This document shows, one piece after another, positions 43,830-52,620 of a DNA stretch of 64,000 nt. The DNA comes from Psychrobacillus insolitus (GTDB lineage Bacteria; Bacillota; Bacilli; Bacillales_A; Planococcaceae), in the NCBI RefSeq assembly GCF_003254155.1, contig NZ_QKZI01000005.1, forward strand, positions 1 through 64,000, read 5' to 3'. The notes under the pieces were generated by a model, which saw only the letters and a program-made list of their open reading frames with translations, was not told the origin of the DNA and made no database searches. The translations under genes were made by a program, and so were the position numbers. Each line of letters starts with the position of its first letter. The stretch's first letter is position 1.

Positions 43830-44690
43830 TTAACTATTCAGCTCTGTCCAGCCATCTTTTTGAACTATTTTCTTTTCTTTCATTAATTTACCCAGAGCAC
43901 GTTTAAATGCTGCCTTACTCATTGTAAACATTTCTTGAATTTCTCCAGGATCAGATTTATCTGTAAAAGGCATTCTTCCACCCACATCATTTAAATAGCG
44001 GAAAATCGATTCTGCATCATCTCCTAAACGTTCATGTCTACGAGGAAGTAATGAACCATTTAGTGAACCGTCTTCTTTTGTATCAATGATTCGAACTGTG
44101 ACATCTTGACCTAGTCTAGGTTCTTCTGTACGCTCTGACTCATGTACAAATATACGGTAATTCTCTGGGAAACTTAATAAGAACGTTCCTACTGGAAGAA
44201 GTCTATAAGGTCTAGCTACTACATTTTGATTGAGCATTGTTGTCGGTGCATCTATATATAACTCTTCAACGCGATCTTCTGTTGCAACTCTACCGAACAA
44301 TTCTCCATCTTTGTCTGTACGAAGAGTGATATATAAATGATCCCCATTCGCAGGCCATAATTCTCTAAGCTTTGGTAGATCTTCTGATTTCACTAAAACT
44401 TCTTTCGTTGTTCCAATATCAACAAAAGCTCCTTCATTGTCAGTTACCTTAATCACTTTCGCCCATCCGTATGTTCCTTTTTGAATCGTCGGAAGTTGAG
44501 TTGTAGCTGATAAATTACCACGTCTATCTACATAAAGGAATACTTCAATTGTATCCCCTATTTGTAATTCTTCTGGTGCTTCTGAAACATTCAACGGGAT
44601 CTCTAATTCATGATGCTCTAGGACCCACCTAGAACCTTCCTGTGCCTTAACTTGTAATTTTAATATTTCTCCTGATGCTGATCCTATCAA
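43830..44690 (-). CDS. cvfB: CvfB/YitL family S1-domain RNA-binding protein
   Basis: 286 residues: three S1-like domains (about 1-60, 65-135, 140-215) and a C-terminal winged helix (about 225-286, MPFTDKSDPGEIQEMFTMSK). CvfB binds RNA and affects virulence-gene expression in Staphylococcus. TTG 44690 is chosen: AAGGAG lies about 10 nt upstream. The ATG at 44714 lies inside the preceding gene. Confidence 0.87.
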   Translation of the reverse strand: MIGSASGEILKLQVKAQEGSRWVLEHHELEIPLNVSEAPEELQIGDTIEVFLYVDRRGNLSATTQLPTIQKGTYGWAKVIKVTDNEGAFVDIGTTKEVLVKSEDLPKLRELWPANGDHLYITLRTDKDGELFGRVATEDRVEELYIDAPTTMLNQNVVARPYRLLPVGTFLLSFPENYRIFVHESERTEEPRLGQDVTVRIIDTKEDGSLNGSLLPRRHERLGDDAESIFRYLNDVGGRMPFTDKSDPGEIQEMFTMSKAAFKRALGKLMKEKKIVQKDGWTELNS

Positions 44691-44692
44691 TA

Positions 44693-46186
44693 TTATCGCT
44701 CTCCTTCTGACCATACATAAAACTGGTCTTTGCCTTCTTGTTTTGAATGATATAACGCTTTGTCTGCTCGAATAAATAGGCTAGATTCACTTTCATCCAA
44801 TTCCTCTAAAATTGCCGCCCCAATACTCACAGATAATACATTCCACATTTCTTGTTCTGATTGCATATCTTTTACAGTTCTGACTTCGTTAGTAATTTGC
44901 TGCGCTAATTCATTAATAGCCGTTTCGTCTGCATCATAAACAATAACAGCAAACTCATCTCCACCAAAACGTGAAACAAATCCTTTTTTTCCAATTACAT
45001 TTTTTAGTATTTGTGACACTTTCACTAATACTAAGTCACCTTTATTATGACCATATTGATCATTCACTTGTTTAAAATTATCTAAATCAATAAGCATTAA
45101 CCATGTTTTAAAATTTTTACGTTTCATGAGAAGTTCATCCATTTTACTCATATATGTTGCTCTATTATACACGCCAGTCAATGAATCATAAGTTGCCAGA
45201 TTAATTGTATTTGTCAGTATTCGAATAACAACAAGTAATACAATAAAAGAAATAGCTAATGCTAGTAATAGTAATACCCAAAACTGTTGCATATTCTTCT
45301 CAAGCATACTTAAATCTGTACTATTATCATACTTCACAAAAAGAACTCGTTCCGTAGAGATTCCTCTATCTTCAAGCGCTTTATATGGAATAAAACGATA
45401 TGTTTCTACAACCCCTTCGTTCTTTGTTATGTTGTACTCTACAGGCTTTAATTCAGTCCAAGCTTGTTCAAATGCCTTTTGAAATTGTTCGGACATATCT
45501 TCAATTGATCTATCTTCCATAATACCTAATGCAAATCCATCCGTACTATAAATACGTACATCTAACAGTTCTTCATATAGAACAATTTGAGCTTTTGCTG
45601 TTTTTACAAAATCAAATGCTTGAAGAATAGGTTCCTCTGTTAAATCAATACCCAACTCAATTAAATATTTTTTATCCGGGGTTGCCTGATAGCTAAATTT
45701 TTTTGGGACACCTGTTTGAGTAGATACGTCGATTCCATCACTAAAAAAAGTACCCGCTTCACGTCTCTCATTTAATAAATTCGAGAAGTTTTCACAGCAC
45801 TTAGAGAAGTCTAATCCCATATCTTGTTCAAATGATGTATTTACGATTGTATTCGAATAATCCAAGATATAAATTTCCATACCCATTTCTTTCGCTATAA
45901 CCGATAAGTCCCAGTCCAGTATGTTTGGATCTCGTTCGTATCTCGCCAATAAATTCAGCGTTTGATTTTCCATCGACTGCGTAATAGAAGAATCAAAATA
46001 GTAATACGCATTATCGACAGATTCCATTGCATCGATTATATTACTCTCTATATTGTTACGACTATTTTCTGCTTGATCCATCATGTCATTTTTTAACATT
46101 TGTCTATTTACATACGAAACCGTGGTTACTAATATGAGAGCAAATATAATAATCGATAGGAACAGCTTTGTACGAAGTTTATCCAT
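44693..46186 (-). CDS. Membrane-bound diguanylate cyclase (GGDEF)
   Basis: 497 residues. Two membrane segments (about 8-28 and 303-327) enclose a large external sensor domain (about 30-300, helical with a CC pair near 125). The GGDEF domain covers about 335-495: DSLTGVYNRA start, DLDNFKQVNDQYGH, and the active site SRFGGDEFAV. An RxxD inhibitory site is not obvious. It makes c-di-GMP. It ends 2 nt before the cvfB start, so they are cotranscribed. Confidence 0.92.
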   Translation of the reverse strand: MDKLRTKLFLSIIIFALILVTTVSYVNRQMLKNDMMDQAENSRNNIESNIIDAMESVDNAYYYFDSSITQSMENQTLNLLARYERDPNILDWDLSVIAKEMGMEIYILDYSNTIVNTSFEQDMGLDFSKCCENFSNLLNERREAGTFFSDGIDVSTQTGVPKKFSYQATPDKKYLIELGIDLTEEPILQAFDFVKTAKAQIVLYEELLDVRIYSTDGFALGIMEDRSIEDMSEQFQKAFEQAWTELKPVEYNITKNEGVVETYRFIPYKALEDRGISTERVLFVKYDNSTDLSMLEKNMQQFWVLLLLALAISFIVLLVVIRILTNTINLATYDSLTGVYNRATYMSKMDELLMKRKNFKTWLMLIDLDNFKQVNDQYGHNKGDLVLVKVSQILKNVIGKKGFVSRFGGDEFAVIVYDADETAINELAQQITNEVRTVKDMQSEQEMWNVLSVSIGAAILEELDESESSLFIRADKALYHSKQEGKDQFYVWSEGER

Positions 46187-46222
46187 TTTCTACACCCTTA
46201 CCAACCAAACATCATGAAGTCA

Positions 46223-46642
46223 TTACTCATGTGTACCTTCTTGTAGTTCCAAAAGTTTTACTTGCAAGGAGGGGTTTTCTTCTAAGAAAAGAACTAAATC
46301 TGATATACGATCAATGGAATTCCAACTTAAATGATGTTCTATTCCTTCTACATCATTATAGATATTCTCTTCCTTCACACCTATTAATCGTAAAAAATCT
46401 TCCAATAACTCATGTCTCTTCACTAATTTTTTGCCAAGTTTCAATCCTTTTGAAGTTAATGTAAGTCCACGGTATTTCTCATATATTAAGAAGTCATCTT
46501 TGTCTAATTTTTGCACCATTTTTGTTACGGAAGATGGTAAGACTGATAATGCTTCTGCAATGTCAGACACACGAGCATACCCTTTCTGCTCTATCAACAA
46601 ATATATTTGTTCAATGTGATCTTCCATGCTAGGTGTTGGCAT
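46223..46642 (-). CDS. mntR: MntR, manganese-dependent repressor (DtxR family)
   Basis: 139 residues, almost identical in the N-terminus to B. subtilis Mnt[21 protein letters not shown] with the metal ligand Asp8, then the winged helix [21 protein letters not shown]; His ligands sit in [10 protein letters not shown] (near 100). It represses Mn2+ uptake genes. AAAGGAAG before ATG. No transporter gene is adjacent here. Confidence 0.95.
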   Translation of the reverse strand: MPTPSMEDHIEQIYLLIEQKGYARVSDIAEALSVLPSSVTKMVQKLDKDDFLIYEKYRGLTLTSKGLKLGKKLVKRHELLEDFLRLIGVKEENIYNDVEGIEHHLSWNSIDRISDLVLFLEENPSLQVKLLELQEGTHE

Positions 46643-46728
46643 ACATATCTTCCTTTCGTTACTGCTATGTATATTTTACTACATATGTTCCACTACCACA
46701 AATACAGTTACAAGCTCATGAAACAAAT

Positions 46729-46756
46729 AAAACCCTATCAGAAAGATAAGGTTTCT
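46729..46756. terminator. Small hairpin upstream of mntR
   Basis: AACCCTATC and GATAAGGTT form a 9-bp stem with one wobble around AGAAA, with A/T flanks. Confidence 0.45.
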
Positions 46757-46805
46757 TTCCTATATGTGGGATTTTCTCATCTTTCATTTTAACAAACTAC
46801 AGTAT

Positions 46806-46831
46806 GTTTAACAATGTTAGACACGGGGTAA
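46806..46831 (+). promoter_or_regulatory. Putative sigma-B promoter of the lmo0937-like gene
   Basis: GTTTAA, 14 nt, GGGTAA: perfect -35, five of six in the -10, ideal spacing, 52 nt before the ATG. Confidence 0.75.
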
Positions 46832-46882
46832 ATTTCTAGTAGTGACATATACACTGACTTATTAAAAGAAGGGATGATTTAA

Positions 46883-47038
46883 ATGGGGAACATATTATGG
46901 ACAATCATAGTTGTATTAGTTGTACTTTGGGTATTAGGTTTAGTTTTAAATATTGGTGGAGGAATTATTCATACTTTACTAATCATTGCAGGTATTATTT
47001 TCGTCTTCCAACTTATTACTGGAAAACGATCACTTTAA
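46883..47038 (+). CDS. lmo0937-family small membrane protein
   Basis: 51 residues, two hydrophobic helices (ILWTIIVVLVVLWVLGLVL and HTLLIIAGIIFVFQLI) joined by NIGGG. This is the pattern of the lmo0937/DUF5670 small membrane proteins. GAAGGGATG before ATG. A sigma-B-type promoter in front suggests a stress-induced membrane peptide. A longer frame in another phase (46897-47121) is spurious. Confidence 0.85.
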   Translation: MGNILWTIIVVLVVLWVLGLVLNIGGGIIHTLLIIAGIIFVFQLITGKRSL

Positions 47039-47040
47039 AT

Positions 47041-47163
47041 AAGAAAAGCGGAAGCGCCTATCTCTGCCCCGACAGGCAAATGGGGAATCGCGAGGAGGCA
47101 GCTCCTCAGCCACCACAGTGATTACCCATTTGACCCCGAGGGGCAAGGCGCTGTAGCTAGACA
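47041..47163 (+). repeat. Long form of the GCGCC dispersed repeat
   Basis: Starts AAGCGGAAGCGCCTATCTCT, ends AGGCGCTGTAGCTAGACAG, with outer GCGCC/GGCGC inverted ends. The middle (about 47079-47141) is GC-rich with GCAGCTCC and TGACCCCGAGGGG. The copy at 39061-39118 lacks this middle; a decayed start is also seen at 23496-23515. Confidence 0.85.
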
Positions 47164-47177
47164 GATACCAAGTGAAC

Positions 47178-47216
47178 GAGCGCGTTGTCTATTTTTATAG
47201 ACAATGCGCTCTTTTA
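47178..47216 (-). terminator. Terminator after the tandem GNAT gene
   Basis: GAGCGCGTTGTCTAT pairs with ATAGACAATGCGCTC (one wobble) and a T run on both sides. Confidence 0.88.
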
Positions 47217-48323
47217 CTTACTTACCAATGCATATATACAAGTATCTCTAAGTGTTTTTCCATCTGCAGATAAAGCGTCGTTTCTTAATATCCCTTCTAC
47301 CGAGAAACCTGCTCTTTCTGCCACAGAACGACTTCTTACATTTTCACTATCACATCGAACTTCGACTCGATTGGCTTTTAGATCTTTGAATGCAAAGTCA
47401 GTAATAGCCAAGTAAGCTTCCGTCATTAAGCCTTTTCCTTCAAACTTACTATCAATCCAATAGCCAATTTCAAACTTCCGCACATCCCAATCGATACGAT
47501 GCAGCCCTGAAGAACCTACAAACTCTCCCGTTTCTTTTAAAAACATATGAAGCCGTAAATCTTTTCGGGTCACAAAATCAGCAATTGCTTGGCGCAGATT
47601 AATTGTCGTTTGTTCTAGTGTTTGCTTATCTCGAGCCCACGGCATCCATTCTTTTAATGCATCATGAGAGTTCATAACCGATTGCCATAGTACTTCCGCA
47701 TCCTCTAACCTTGGAGCACGAATGATTAATCGCTCTGTTTGGAACTCCTCTGCAAATACCAATTCTCCGGCCACTACTTGTTTTTGGTGACCATCGTCAT
47801 CCCACTTAACTGGTGTTGCCGTCCCTTTTAAAAAATCTTCTCTCGTCATGCCATAAGTTACTGCGTCATAATAAGAGTTTTCTTTTGGAGAAAACCACGC
47901 TTGCCTTAGCTGTGCCTCTTTCACAAAGCCAGCTCTTTCAAATGTTTTGCGCATCGCAAAATTATCTTGTCTCGTATGACCTTCTAAACGAATCTTCTCA
48001 ACAGGTAATTGGAAGACATATTCCGTCACTCTTTTCAGTGCACGTGGACCATATCCCTTTCCACGAGCTTGATCTGCAATTCGTAAATCGAAAAGTGGAA
48101 TATCGTCTTGTAGATCATATATTTTAACAATCCCAACTTTATCACTTTCTTCATTCTCTACCCAAAAAGTTTTCACTTCATCTGATTGATATCCACCTTC
48201 GACAATCGTCTTTTCAATCAACTCTCTTACAGGGTGAGCGCTACCATGAAAAGGCCATGTATTCGTCGTCATAAAATGGATGAGCTGTTCTTGCTCTTCC
48301 ATCGTCCACTCAGTTAGCTTCAT
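47214..48323 (-). CDS. Tandem GNAT acetyltransferase (two domains)
   Basis: 369 residues with two GNAT folds: the first about 1-160 (acetyl-CoA loop IADQARGKGYGPRAL near 85; ERAGF near 132), the second about 195-369, RimJ/RimL type (IGYWIDSKFEGKGLMTEAY near 290; RSRSVAERAGFSVEGILRN near 335). GGAGGGATAACG before ATG. The second domain resembles ribosomal-protein or antibiotic acetyltransferases; substrates unknown. Confidence 0.87.
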   Translation of the reverse strand: MKLTEWTMEEQEQLIHFMTTNTWPFHGSAHPVRELIEKTIVEGGYQSDEVKTFWVENEESDKVGIVKIYDLQDDIPLFDLRIADQARGKGYGPRALKRVTEYVFQLPVEKIRLEGHTRQDNFAMRKTFERAGFVKEAQLRQAWFSPKENSYYDAVTYGMTREDFLKGTATPVKWDDDGHQKQVVAGELVFAEEFQTERLIIRAPRLEDAEVLWQSVMNSHDALKEWMPWARDKQTLEQTTINLRQAIADFVTRKDLRLHMFLKETGEFVGSSGLHRIDWDVRKFEIGYWIDSKFEGKGLMTEAYLAITDFAFKDLKANRVEVRCDSENVRSRSVAERAGFSVEGILRNDALSADGKTLRDTCIYALVSK

Positions 48324-48342
48324 CGTTATCCCTCCGAACGCG

Positions 48343-50448
48343 TTACTTATGAACTCGTAATAATCGTAATGAATTTAATACTACGAGAAGTGTTGCTCCC
48401 ATGTCTGCAAAGATAGCAATCCATAATGTTAACATTCCTGGGATGATAAGTAATAGTGCGATAATTTTTAATCCTAATGCAAACATAATATTTTCTTTAA
48501 TAATATGCAATGCTTTTCGGCTTAATCGAATCGTATATGGTAGTTTTTCCAAATCATCTGCCATTAGTGCAACATCTGCAGTTTCAAGTGCCGCATCTGT
48601 TCCAGCACCACCCATTGCAATCCCAACTGTTGAAGCTGCAAGTGCTGGAGCATCATTTACACCGTCTCCAACCATAGCAACTGCTCCGTACTTCTCTTTA
48701 AGCGCTTTAATCGCTGTCAATTTTTGTTCTGGCATAAGCCCAGCTTCTACATCTGTCATACCTAACCTTGAAGCGATCGCTTTTGCCGTCCGTTCATCGT
48801 CACCTGTCAGCATCACTGTATGCTTGATACCTGCTGCTTTTAATTCTTTCAATACATGACTGCTCGTTTCACGAATTGGGTCAGCTACGGCTATATATCC
48901 TTTGTATACACCATCCACAGCAGCAAGCATCACTGTATTTCCTTCTGTTTGAAGCTGTTCAATTGTATGAATCACTTGATCCGACACTGTACTAATGGAA
49001 GAAATCCAAGAAACACTACCAACGGACCAGTTTTCCCCATCAACACTACCTTCTGCTCCTTTTCCAGTTACAGACTGAAAATCATCTACTTCTACAGGAT
49101 GCATATGTGATTTTGCTCCATATTTCACAATCGCTTTTGCTAAAGGATGTTGAGAGTAAGTTTCAATCGACATGACTTTTTGTATGAAGTCATCTTTAAA
49201 TTCGGCTTCTACATAAGTTACTTCTGGATATCCTTTTGTTAATGTACCAGTTTTATCAAAAGCAATTGCTTGTAAACGTCCAATTTCCTCTAAGTGGATC
49301 CCACCTTTAATGAGTACCCCTTGTTTAGCTGCGTTCCCAATCGCAGTCACAATTGCAACTGGAGTAGATACAACTAATGCACATGGGCATCCTACTACTA
49401 ATACCGCTAAGCCTTGGTAAATCCACGTTTGCCAATCTGCTCCGAATAATGGAGGCAAGAGTGCAACTAGAAAAGCGATCACAATGATTGCCGGTGTATA
49501 ATACTTAGCAAATTTATCTACAAATTTTTGTGAAGGTGCTTTTTCTGCTTGCGCTTCTTCTACTAAATGTATAATTTTCGCAATTGTTGTATCTTCTACG
49601 CGTTTCGTCACTTTTACTTCTAATGATCCTTCTTCATTTAACGTACCAGCAAACACTTCGTCGCCAACTGTTTTAACTGCCGGTACAGACTCACCTGTAA
49701 TTGATGCTTGGTTAACAGCGGAATTCCCTTTTAAAACAATTCCATCCATCGCAATCTTCTGGCCAGGCTTCACAATGAGCACATCGTTGATCTGGATAAA
49801 CTCTGTATCAACTTCTACCAATTGACCCGCGCGACGAATCGTTGCACTTGGTGGTGCTATATCTATTAGCTGACTAATAGATTGACGCGCTTTATTCATC
49901 GAGTAAGCTTCTAAAGCTTCACTTACGGCGAATAAAAAGACGACAACTGCCCCTTCTCGCCATTCCCCAATAATTGCAGCTCCAATAATTGCGATAGTCA
50001 TGAGCGTCTTCATATCAAAGTAAAAACGTGATAAATTGATCAGTCCACCTTTGAACATGTCATAGCCACCTACAACAATGGATACCACGAACAATCCAAT
50101 CGCTAACGGATGTGTCTCTTCATATATAAAAGATGCAATAATCCCAATTACTAAAAATACGAACGAGATTGCAGTTAACACATTTTCTTTTCTTTTAAAA
50201 AACGGAATTTTTTCTTCTTTCCGGCGATTAATAGGGGCCACTTTAATACCATCGAAAGCTCCCGCTTTTTCTATATCTTCTACTGTTACGTCACCAACAA
50301 CAGACACTTTGGAAGCACCGAAATTAACGATGGCTTCTTCTACAGCAGGGAGATTTTTAATATTATTTTCAAACTTCATTGCACAGCTGGCACATGTAAG
50401 ATTTTCTAATCGGTATTCATTCTTAGCCGCTTTCTCCACTTTTCTCAC
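48343..50448 (-). CDS. cadA: CadA-type Cd2+/Zn2+/Pb2+ P1B ATPase
   Basis: About 701 residues. One heavy-metal-associated domain (LTCASCAMKFENN, CxxC near 20), eight membrane segments, the metal-transport CPCALV motif in TM6 (near 350), phosphorylation site DKTGTLT (near 395), and hinge GDGVNDAPALA (near 595). It pumps soft divalent metals out. GTG 50448 overlaps cadC by 26 nt; GTG 50439, better placed behind AGAGGGTGAG, may be the true start. In operon with cadC. Confidence 0.92.
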   Translation of the reverse strand: MRKVEKAAKNEYRLENLTCASCAMKFENNIKNLPAVEEAIVNFGASKVSVVGDVTVEDIEKAGAFDGIKVAPINRRKEEKIPFFKRKENVLTAISFVFLVIGIIASFIYEETHPLAIGLFVVSIVVGGYDMFKGGLINLSRFYFDMKTLMTIAIIGAAIIGEWREGAVVVFLFAVSEALEAYSMNKARQSISQLIDIAPPSATIRRAGQLVEVDTEFIQINDVLIVKPGQKIAMDGIVLKGNSAVNQASITGESVPAVKTVGDEVFAGTLNEEGSLEVKVTKRVEDTTIAKIIHLVEEAQAEKAPSQKFVDKFAKYYTPAIIVIAFLVALLPPLFGADWQTWIYQGLAVLVVGCPCALVVSTPVAIVTAIGNAAKQGVLIKGGIHLEEIGRLQAIAFDKTGTLTKGYPEVTYVEAEFKDDFIQKVMSIETYSQHPLAKAIVKYGAKSHMHPVEVDDFQSVTGKGAEGSVDGENWSVGSVSWISSISTVSDQVIHTIEQLQTEGNTVMLAAVDGVYKGYIAVADPIRETSSHVLKELKAAGIKHTVMLTGDDERTAKAIASRLGMTDVEAGLMPEQKLTAIKALKEKYGAVAMVGDGVNDAPALAASTVGIAMGGAGTDAALETADVALMADDLEKLPYTIRLSRKALHIIKENIMFALGLKIIALLLIIPGMLTLWIAIFADMGATLLVVLNSLRLLRVHK

Positions 50449-50797
50449 CCTCTTCTATCACGTGTTCATACGCGATTTTCACTAATTCGTTGACGTGATG
50501 GTCTGCTAATGAATAATAAACTAGCTTTCCTTTTCTACGAGATTTCGCTAAAGATAAATCTCTCAAAAACCGTAAGTGATGCGATGCTGTGGCTGTTGAG
50601 GAACCTATGATTTCACTCACATCACATACACAAAGCTCGTCTTCTATTGTTAATGCATACGCTATTTTTAGTCTCGTTTCGTCTGCAAGTGCTTTAAAAA
50701 TTTGAGCAACCTTTGTAACATCCGGCAACTGCTTCTTAACCGCGACTACTACATCTTCATGTATTATTGTTACTTCACACATATCTTGTTTTGGCAC
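50423..50797 (-). CDS. cadC: CadC/ArsR family metal-responsive repressor
   Basis: 124 residues, winged helix. ELCVCD (near 56) holds the alpha3/alpha4 cysteine pair; STATASHHLRFLRD is the recognition helix; the C-terminal helix has the DxHxxELVKIAYEH pattern of the alpha5 zinc site. At the N-terminus Cys7 (DMCEV) is present, but the position equal to Cys11 of pI258 CadC is Ile, so one ligand of the classic Cd/Pb site is missing. GTG start. It represses cadCA until metal binds. Confidence 0.9.
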   Translation of the reverse strand: MPKQDMCEVTIIHEDVVVAVKKQLPDVTKVAQIFKALADETRLKIAYALTIEDELCVCDVSEIIGSSTATASHHLRFLRDLSLAKSRRKGKLVYYSLADHHVNELVKIAYEHVIEEGEKSGESG

Positions 50798-50807
50798 TTT
50801 CTCACCT

Positions 50808-50891
50808 CATTCAAACGGTCATTTGATTGTTACTTTTATTATATGTTCAAACTATTCAAAAAGCAATGACATTCAAACGAGCATTTGAATG
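50808..50891 (-). promoter_or_regulatory. cadCA promoter with two operators
   Basis: Sigma-A promoter on the minus strand at 50838-50866: TTGCTT, 17 nt, TATAAT. It is flanked by two 12-2-12 palindromes of the ArsR/SmtB type: CATTCAAACGGTCATTTGAT (50808-50829) downstream and CATTCAAACGAGCATTTGAA (50870-50891) upstream. The half-site TCAAA also recurs in the spacer. This is a clear CadC operator arrangement. Confidence 0.82.
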
Positions 50892-50910
50892 TTCTTTGTA
50901 GATTGGATTT

Positions 50911-50995
50911 TTTGACCGAATAGATTTTTGTGTGACCGGATAGGCGTGAGTTGTGACCGGATAGATTTTTTTATGACCGTATAACCGCATTTATT
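50911..50995. repeat. Tandem array of TGACCGGATA units
   Basis: TGACC occurs at 50913, 50933, 50954 and 50974 (steps 20, 21, 20), each as TGTGACCGGATA-like units with an AT-rich remainder. Same core as 27461-27580, opposite strand. It lies between the cad operators and the murB terminator. Confidence 0.78.
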
Positions 50996-51018
50996 GTCCA
51001 TATCGTTTTTTTCTACAT

Positions 51019-51059
51019 AAAAAAGCGACCACTTCTCATACGAAGTGATCGCTTTTTTA
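51019..51059 (-). terminator. Terminator after murB
   Basis: AAAAAAGCGA(C)CACTTC pairs with GAAGTG(A)TCGCTTTTTT around TCATAC. Confidence 0.92.
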
Positions 51060-51067
51060 TGTGATTA

Positions 51068-51979
51068 CTAATTTTCACCAACAATTTTTACTTCTAACTC
51101 TAATTCCACACCGAAATTTTCTTTGACTACTTTTTTCACCATTTCAATTGTGTTAATGTAGTCGGTAGCAGTAGCATTGTTTTTATTGACGATAAAACCT
51201 GCGTGCTTCATCGAAACTTCTGCTCCTCCAAAGCCTTTTCCTTGTAATCCACTATCTTGGATTAACTTGCCTGCGAAATTACCTGGAGGACGTTTGAACA
51301 CACTTCCCGCTGAAGGATATTCAAGTGGTTGCTTTGATTCTCGTTGAAATGTTAAATCTGCAATTTTCGCATCAATTTCTTCTTGAATCCCTTTTTGCAG
51401 TTCAAATTCAGATGACAATACATAGTACCCTTTTTTGGTAACAATACTTTTACGATAACCAAGTTCTAAGTCTTCTTTTGAAAGAATCAGTGTTTCCCCA
51501 CTTGGTGTAAGTACAGTAGATTGATAGATGACGTCTTGAATTTCTCCACCGTATGCACCAGCATTCATCGCCATTGCACCACCGATAGAACCCGGAATTC
51601 CACATGCAAACTCTAGACCTGTCAGCGATTCTTTCGCAACTGCCTTCGATACATCGATAATATCAGCGCCACATTCTGCAATTACTCTATTCCCATTAAT
51701 CGTGATCTTGTTTAATTTTTCCAAACGAAGGACAATCCCACGAACTCCGCCATCTCGAACGACCATATTAGAGCCGTTACCAATGAGCAATATTGGTATT
51801 TTGTTTTTATATGCATATTGTACAACAAATGCAGCCTGATCTTCTGTTTCAGGAGTTACAAATAAATCTGCAACGCCGCCCATTCTAGTCATCGTATGCA
51901 AACTGAGTAACTCATCTATTTTTACGTTCTGAGGGTCTAACTTTTTTATCAAATCTTCGCTCCATTGTTGTTTAGTCAA
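51068..51979 (-). CDS. murB: UDP-N-acetylenolpyruvoylglucosamine reductase MurB
   Basis: About 303 residues, type II MurB (no insertion after the FAD domain). FAD motif IGNGSNMVVRDGGVRG (near 60), GIPGSIGGAMAMNAGAYGGE (near 130), SAGSVFKRP (near 218, catalytic Ser) and the C-terminal Glu in FGVELELEVKIVG. It makes UDP-MurNAc. TTG 51979 is chosen with GAAAGGA 9-10 nt upstream; the TTG at 51988 is too close to it. Confidence 0.94.
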   Translation of the reverse strand: MTKQQWSEDLIKKLDPQNVKIDELLSLHTMTRMGGVADLFVTPETEDQAAFVVQYAYKNKIPILLIGNGSNMVVRDGGVRGIVLRLEKLNKITINGNRVIAECGADIIDVSKAVAKESLTGLEFACGIPGSIGGAMAMNAGAYGGEIQDVIYQSTVLTPSGETLILSKEDLELGYRKSIVTKKGYYVLSSEFELQKGIQEEIDAKIADLTFQRESKQPLEYPSAGSVFKRPPGNFAGKLIQDSGLQGKGFGGAEVSMKHAGFIVNKNNATATDYINTIEMVKKVVKENFGVELELEVKIVGEN

Positions 51980-52057
51980 AAAAGACAAATCCTTTCTTTA
52001 TTAACTTTTACCCTTACATAGTATGCAACCTCGCATCTATTTTATCAAGTAAAAACC

Positions 52058-52363
52058 TTACAACCATTCTTTAGACCAAGATTCGATTCCACCAACTACA
52101 TCTTTTAGCGCATATCCCTTATCTGTTAAATTATATTCCACGCGTACTGGTACTTCAGAGAAAACAGTTCTTACTACAATACCCTCTTTTTCAAGCTCTT
52201 TTAATCGTTCTGACAATAGACGACCACTTATAGGAAGAGACGACTCAATTTCGTTAAATCGCTTAGCTCCATCTATTAATTGATACACAATCAATGCTGT
52301 CCATCTTTTTCCTAGCAAATCCATCGCCTTCGATAAACGTGGACATAATAACGTTTCTTTCAT
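52058..52363 (-). CDS. HxlR family regulator, YodB/CatR-like
   Basis: 101 residues, winged helix. The N-terminal LLCPRLSKAMDLLGKRWT has one cysteine at the place of the redox-sensing Cys6 of B. subtilis YodB. SGRLLSERLKELEKEGIV is the recognition part. ATG 52363 with GAGGTG upstream; a GTG 9 nt earlier is the ribosome site itself. Divergent from yceI, with AAGTAA/TTACTT palindromes between. Diamide or quinone sensing is inferred from the family. Confidence 0.85.
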   Translation of the reverse strand: MKETLLCPRLSKAMDLLGKRWTALIVYQLIDGAKRFNEIESSLPISGRLLSERLKELEKEGIVVRTVFSEVPVRVEYNLTDKGYALKDVVGGIESWSKEWL

Positions 52364-52419
52364 CTGTTTCACCTCATTCTTTTAGTATTGTACTCCTATA
52401 TTAAGAAATTGTAAATTTA

Positions 52420-52582
52420 AAGTAACTTAATTACTTGACGTAACCTTTATATTAAATTATATTAAGTTACATAAAGTAAGCAAACATTTATCTCTTCCTA
52501 AATAAGGGAAAAGATAAATGTTTAGTAATTTACTTGTTTTGAAATAAAATATCTTGATTTCGAAGTAATTGTGTTTTATACT
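52420..52582 (+). promoter_or_regulatory. yceI control region: two promoters and repeated operators
   Basis: Promoter 1: TTGACG, 17 nt, TATATT (52435-52463). Promoter 2: TTGATT, 17 nt, TATACT (52554-52582). Palindromes AAGTAA-CTTAA-TTACTT (52420-52436, on the -35 of promoter 1), TTAC-ATAAA-GTAA (52467-52479) and AGTAATTTACT (about 52524) share one half-site and may bind the divergent HxlR protein. A hairpin AAACATTTATCT/AGATAAATGTTT (52482-52523) lies between the promoters. Confidence 0.65.
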
Positions 52583-52620
52583 AATAATAATAAAAAACAT
52601 TTCTTAGGAGGAAATTACAA

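Noticed and set aside
44693-44714. ATG start of cvfB at 44714 inside the GGDEF gene
   Set aside because: The AAGGAG site lies downstream of that ATG and fits the TTG at 44690.
46897-47121. 74-codon frame overlapping the lmo0937-like gene
   Set aside because: Wrong phase to the hydrophobic 51-residue protein and ends inside a dispersed repeat.
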